The position numbers were made by a program, and so were the translations under genes. A model generated the notes under the pieces. It was not told the DNA's origin. It ran no database searches and was given only the letters and a program-made list of their open reading frames with translations. A DNA stretch of 64,000 bases from Thermophilibacter immobilis (lineage in GTDB: Bacteria; Actinomycetota; Coriobacteriia; Coriobacteriales; Atopobiaceae): contig NZ_CP063767.1 in assembly GCF_015277515.1 (NCBI RefSeq), forward strand, positions 372,001 through 436,000, read 5' to 3'. The first letter of the stretch is position 1. Each line of letters starts with the position of its first letter. This document shows, in pieces, positions 61,064 through 64,000 of the stretch.

Positions 61064-62668
61064 ATGGTCACGCTCGACAAGATCGATGCCAGCATGTTCT
61101 GCTTCCAGTGCGAGCAGACGGCCGGATGCAGCGGCTGCACGTCCAAGGCGGGTGTCTGCGGCAAGGACAACGTCACGGCGCGGGCTCAAGACGAGCTCAC
61201 CGGCGCCCTCGTGGGACTCGCTCGCGCGGCCGAGGGCAAGCCCGCCAACAGGGACGCCGCGCGTACGCTGCTCGAGGGAATGTTCACCTGCGTGACCAAC
61301 GTCGACTTCGACGCTCTGGCCGTCCAGGCCGTCACAGCTCACGTGCGGGCGGTGGCCCGCGGGCTCAACGGGGACGTGGTGCCCCAGGAGTACAACCTCG
61401 ACCGCCTCTGGAACGAGCCCGACGAGGACGTTCGCTCGGTCAAGTCGCTCATCTTGTTTGGCCTGCGCGGCATGGCCGCCTATGCACATCACGCCTTCGT
61501 GCTCGACTACGTTGACGACGACCTCAGCGAGCGCTTCTACGAGTGTCTGCGCGCCATCGGCTCGGACGGCACCGTGGCCGACCTTCTGCCGGTCGCGCTT
61601 TGCGTGGGCGAGGCCAACTACACCTGCATGGGGCTGCTCGACCGCGCCAACACCCAGAGCTTCGGCGCGCCCGTTCCCACCGAGGTGCCGCTCGCCGTGG
61701 AGCCTGGCCCCTTCATCGTGGTGTCCGGCCACGACCTCAAGGACCTCTCCCAGCTGCTCGACCAGACCGACGGGCGCGGCGTGAACGTCTACACGCACGG
61801 CGAGATGCTGCCGGCGCACGCCTACCCCGAGCTCAAGCGTCACCCCCAGCTCAAGGGCAACTTCGGTACCGCCTGGCAGAACCAGTGCCGGGAGTTCGAC
61901 GGCATGCCCGCGCCGGTGCTCTTCACCACGAACTGCATTCAGCGTCCCCGCAAGAGCTACGCAGACCGCGTGTTCACTACGGGCCTGGTGCAGTTCCCGG
62001 GTTTGCCACACATCGAGGAGGACGCGAACGCTACCAAGGACTTCTCGGCCGTCATAGACCGTGCACTCGAGCTGGGCGGCTATGATGAGCTCGAGCGCCT
62101 CACGGGCATCAACGGCGGCGCAAGCGTGACCACGGGCTTTGGCCACGACGCAGTGCTCGGCGTGGCCGATAAGGTCATCGAGGCCGTGAAGAGCGGCGCG
62201 GTGAGCCACATCTTTCTCGTCGGCGGCTGCGACGGGGCCAAGCCGGGTCGCAACTACTACACGGAGTTCGTGGAGAAGGCGCCCAAGGACTCGCTGATTC
62301 TCACGCTCGCCTGCGGCAAGTTCCGCTTCAACGATCTCGACCTGGGCACGATCGGCGGCCTGCCGCGCATCCTTGACATGGGGCAGTGCAATGACGCCTA
62401 CAGCGCTCTGGTGGTGGCCACCGCGCTCGCCAAGGCCTTCGACTGTGGCGTGAACGACCTGCCGCTCACCCTTGTGCTCTCCTGGTACGAGCAGAAGGCC
62501 GTGGCCATTCTACTCACGCTGCTCTCGCTGGGCCTCAAGGGCATCTACCTCGGGCCCACCCTGCCGGCGTTCATCTCGCCCAATGTGCTCGACACACTAG
62601 TCAAGGTCTACGACATTCGCCCGACCTCGACGCCCGATGCTGACTTGGCGATGATTCTAGGAAAGTAG
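61064..62668 (+). CDS. hcp: Hybrid-cluster protein (hydroxylamine/NO reductase)
   Basis: A 534-residue iron-sulphur enzyme. The N-terminal cluster motif is FCFQCEQTAGCSGCTSKAGV followed by CGK. Later FTTNCIQRP, VGGCDGAKPGRNYYTEF, LTLACGKFRFN and DMGQCNDAYSAL supply hybrid-cluster ligands, with GEMLPAHAYP upstream. Hcp reduces NO or hydroxylamine in the cytosol of anaerobes. The start at 61064 follows GAGGGGAGCTC. No hcr reductase gene is adjacent, so the electron donor is elsewhere. Confidence 0.93.
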   Translation: MVTLDKIDASMFCFQCEQTAGCSGCTSKAGVCGKDNVTARAQDELTGALVGLARAAEGKPANRDAARTLLEGMFTCVTNVDFDALAVQAVTAHVRAVARGLNGDVVPQEYNLDRLWNEPDEDVRSVKSLILFGLRGMAAYAHHAFVLDYVDDDLSERFYECLRAIGSDGTVADLLPVALCVGEANYTCMGLLDRANTQSFGAPVPTEVPLAVEPGPFIVVSGHDLKDLSQLLDQTDGRGVNVYTHGEMLPAHAYPELKRHPQLKGNFGTAWQNQCREFDGMPAPVLFTTNCIQRPRKSYADRVFTTGLVQFPGLPHIEEDANATKDFSAVIDRALELGGYDELERLTGINGGASVTTGFGHDAVLGVADKVIEAVKSGAVSHIFLVGGCDGAKPGRNYYTEFVEKAPKDSLILTLACGKFRFNDLDLGTIGGLPRILDMGQCNDAYSALVVATALAKAFDCGVNDLPLTLVLSWYEQKAVAILLTLLSLGLKGIYLGPTLPAFISPNVLDTLVKVYDIRPTSTPDADLAMILGK

Positions 62669-62679
62669 GGCTTTGTGGC

Positions 62680-62712
62680 GGCGCTGCGGGGAGGTCTGTG
62701 CCCTGCAGCGCC
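62680..62712 (+). terminator. Terminator-like hairpin after hcp
   Basis: GGCGCTGCGGG (62680-62690) and CCCTGCAGCGCC (62701-62712) pair with a single interruption. No strong U-tract. Confidence 0.55.
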
Positions 62713-62736
62713 CGCTCTTCGTGCTAGCATGAGCCC

Positions 62737-63405
62737 ATGCCGAGCTGGAACATACATACCGCGCACGTCGAGAGGCTCCTGCGCCAGGAGGGTGCCCCTG
62801 CGCTCGGCGTGCGCGATCCCAACGCCTTTCTGGTGGGAAACTTCGTGCCGGACGTCTACGTGGGCTACATGGTTCCGGTGACCACGTGTCGCATCGACTA
62901 CAAGATGACTCACCTCGCCGGGCGCGAACAGATCCCCCTGCCTCGGCATGACCTGTTCTGGGAGCTCTACGTCGAGGATCAGGGCGTGGTCTCAGACGTG
63001 ACGCTCGGCGCCTGGGCGCACCTGGTGGCCGACCACGTCTACAACGCGCACACGCGAGCCTACCTGAGACGGCGGGGAATCGCTCCGGGCGAGGCTGCGC
63101 GCGTGGGCAAGCAAAGCGACTTTGCCCTCTTCGGACGCACCCTCAAGATTGGCATGCGCGCGTACGTGGACGATGCGCTGCTTGCGTCCTGCAAGGACTT
63201 CCCGCAGTACTCCATTGCCGAGCCTGACGTGCGTGCCGCCGTGGAGGTCGCCGACCGCATCGTGGACGACAACCGCGTGCACCAGGTGACGGGCGATCTG
63301 ACCTATCGGCTGCTCACGGCCGAGTTCTTCGAGTCCGCTCGCGAGGAGACTAACGCCACCATACGTGACGGCCTGCGCGCGTACGCGGCCGGGCTCGCGG
63401 GGTAG
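62737..63405 (+). CDS. Zinc-dependent phospholipase C-like protein
   Basis: A 222-residue protein starting MPSWNIHTAHVERLL, with VGNFVPDVYVGY, YKMTHLAGRE and AWAHLVADHVYNAHTRAYL. These His and Asp residues resemble the Zn-dependent phospholipase C/nuclease-like family, in which they bind three zinc ions. No signal peptide, so a cytosolic hydrolase is likely. Substrate unknown. The annotation is by motif pattern only. Confidence 0.65.
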   Translation: MPSWNIHTAHVERLLRQEGAPALGVRDPNAFLVGNFVPDVYVGYMVPVTTCRIDYKMTHLAGREQIPLPRHDLFWELYVEDQGVVSDVTLGAWAHLVADHVYNAHTRAYLRRRGIAPGEAARVGKQSDFALFGRTLKIGMRAYVDDALLASCKDFPQYSIAEPDVRAAVEVADRIVDDNRVHQVTGDLTYRLLTAEFFESAREETNATIRDGLRAYAAGLAG

Positions 63406-63427
63406 AGTGAGGCGAAAAAAGGGCCGA

Positions 63428-63558
63428 GGGGACTTGTCAATAGATTCGTCGGCCCCCATCGAGTAGCAAGCCTCGCAGTGCCAGAGAATCTGCAGGTCAG
63501 AAGCCTGTCGAATTTCTCGCTACTCAGGGTACCCCGTTAAATCTATTGATAAGTCCCC
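63428..63558. repeat. 131-bp palindromic element with 19-bp inverted ends
   Basis: GGGGACTTGTCAATAGATT (63428-63446) and AATCTATTGATAAGTCCCC (63540-63558) are inverted copies with one mismatch. An inner pair GAGTAGC (63461-63467) and GCTACTC (63519-63525) lies inside, making a nested cruciform. No gene is seen within it or in 63559-63808. It looks like a MITE-type element or structured RNA. Confidence 0.7.
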
Positions 63559-63808
63559 TTTTGGGTTTGAGAGACGCGCGCGCCGCCTGGCTTCTCTGCT
63601 TAGGAATTGGGAGCCAGGGCACGAGCTGCATCTGTTTACTTAGGAAATCGTCCCTGTGTCGCGGACGAGACGACCGATACGTGCCTTACCCCCGGCTTCT
63701 TAAGTGCGCATCGGCGTCTACTCTGATGGTTGACCTGCTCGACAAGGGCGTTGCTCATCTGATGAGGTGGAACCTCACGGTGGTGTGGATGCCGGCCCGA
63801 GAGGTCAG

Positions 63809-64000
63809 CTACCCGAGGGGCTCGACCTCGTCGACGCCCAAGATCATGGTGAAAGGCGTCATGTGCGGCCACAGGGCGGCCACCTCGGCGTGCTCGGACT
63901 CATCGGGCGAGACGAGCGAGAGGCGCATGCGGACCCCGCAATGGCGCTCGGCCTTCTCGGCCGCATGAGGGCTCGCGACGTCGTAGACCAGGACGGCATG
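63809..64000 (-). CDS. C-terminal end of an unidentified protein (runs off the window)
   Basis: The minus strand has an open frame to the window edge, 63 codons: HAVLVYDVASPHAAEKAERH then MRLSLVSPDESEHAEVAALW and HMTPFTMILGVDEVEPLG, ending TAG at 63809-63811. Codon use is that of the host. I do not recognise the family from this part. It ends about 250 bp from the palindromic element. Confidence 0.45.
   Translation of the reverse strand, partial: HAVLVYDVASPHAAEKAERHCGVRMRLSLVSPDESEHAEVAALWPHMTPFTMILGVDEVEPLG

Noticed and set aside
63636-63872. Minus-strand frame considered as a transposase remnant near the 131-bp palindrome
   Set aside because: No DDE or recombinase motif can be made out; the sequence is too short and unlike any family I can name.

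Overview
This is a GC-rich actinobacterial window, most likely from an anaerobic gut or oral Coriobacteriia (Olsenella/Atopobium-like). That placement is inference. It rests on GC-rich codon use, a GH3 enzyme with its catalytic domain at the C-terminus followed by a membrane anchor, a T-box in front of pheST, DUF3516 and HelD helicases, several PTS systems, and a class III-like hybrid-cluster protein.

Layout. 1-2.0 kb is a decayed zone: the end of a GH3 beta-glucosidase, two palindromic intergenic elements, and remnants of a GHKL sensor kinase, a second GH3 and a small secreted protein. 2.1-5.2 kb holds a P-type Ca2+-like ATPase with a trailing XRE antitoxin-like protein. 5.3-7.4 kb is a HelD helicase. 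7.6-12.9 kb is a cell-surface glycosylation block (GtrA, GT2, YdjC, YfhO). 13-14.2 kb is a frameshifted AAA/DUF4143 ATPase. 14.6-26.2 kb is housekeeping: DUF3516 helicase, pyrE, asnS, manA, mscL with a zinc ribbon, dtd, an M32 carboxypeptidase and a ROK sugar kinase, interspersed with truncated genes.

26.5-42.1 kb is a carbohydrate region. A fructose module (fruA, fruK, DeoR) is followed by a tandem flavodoxin-like protein. Next comes a set covering every step of amino-sugar (GalNAc-like) catabolism: a mannose-family PTS with an embedded YajC-like protein, GntR/UTRA regulator, AgaS isomerase/deaminase, NagA-type deacetylase, PfkB kinase, class II aldolase, a second DeoR regulator and a HAD phosphatase. 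42.5-52.9 kb is a peptide-scavenging locus: divergent AroM-DUF1177 against a Dpp/Opp ABC transporter, an M20 peptidase and a cytosolic S10 carboxypeptidase.

53-54.7 kb contains an AlbA_2/ATPase regulator bracketed by two near-identical 115-bp elements with inverted GCGGCCGC-containing ends; a third, diverged copy lies at 42.3 kb. A Phe-specific T-box then leads into pheS-pheT. 58.9-60.2 kb is an AT-rich island with a TetR regulator and a small membrane protein behind a 15-bp-arm inverted repeat. A divergent Crp/Fnr regulator and hcp pair follow, then a zinc phospholipase C-like protein, a 131-bp palindromic element and the end of an unidentified minus-strand gene.

No rRNA, tRNA, CRISPR array or intact transposase was recognised.
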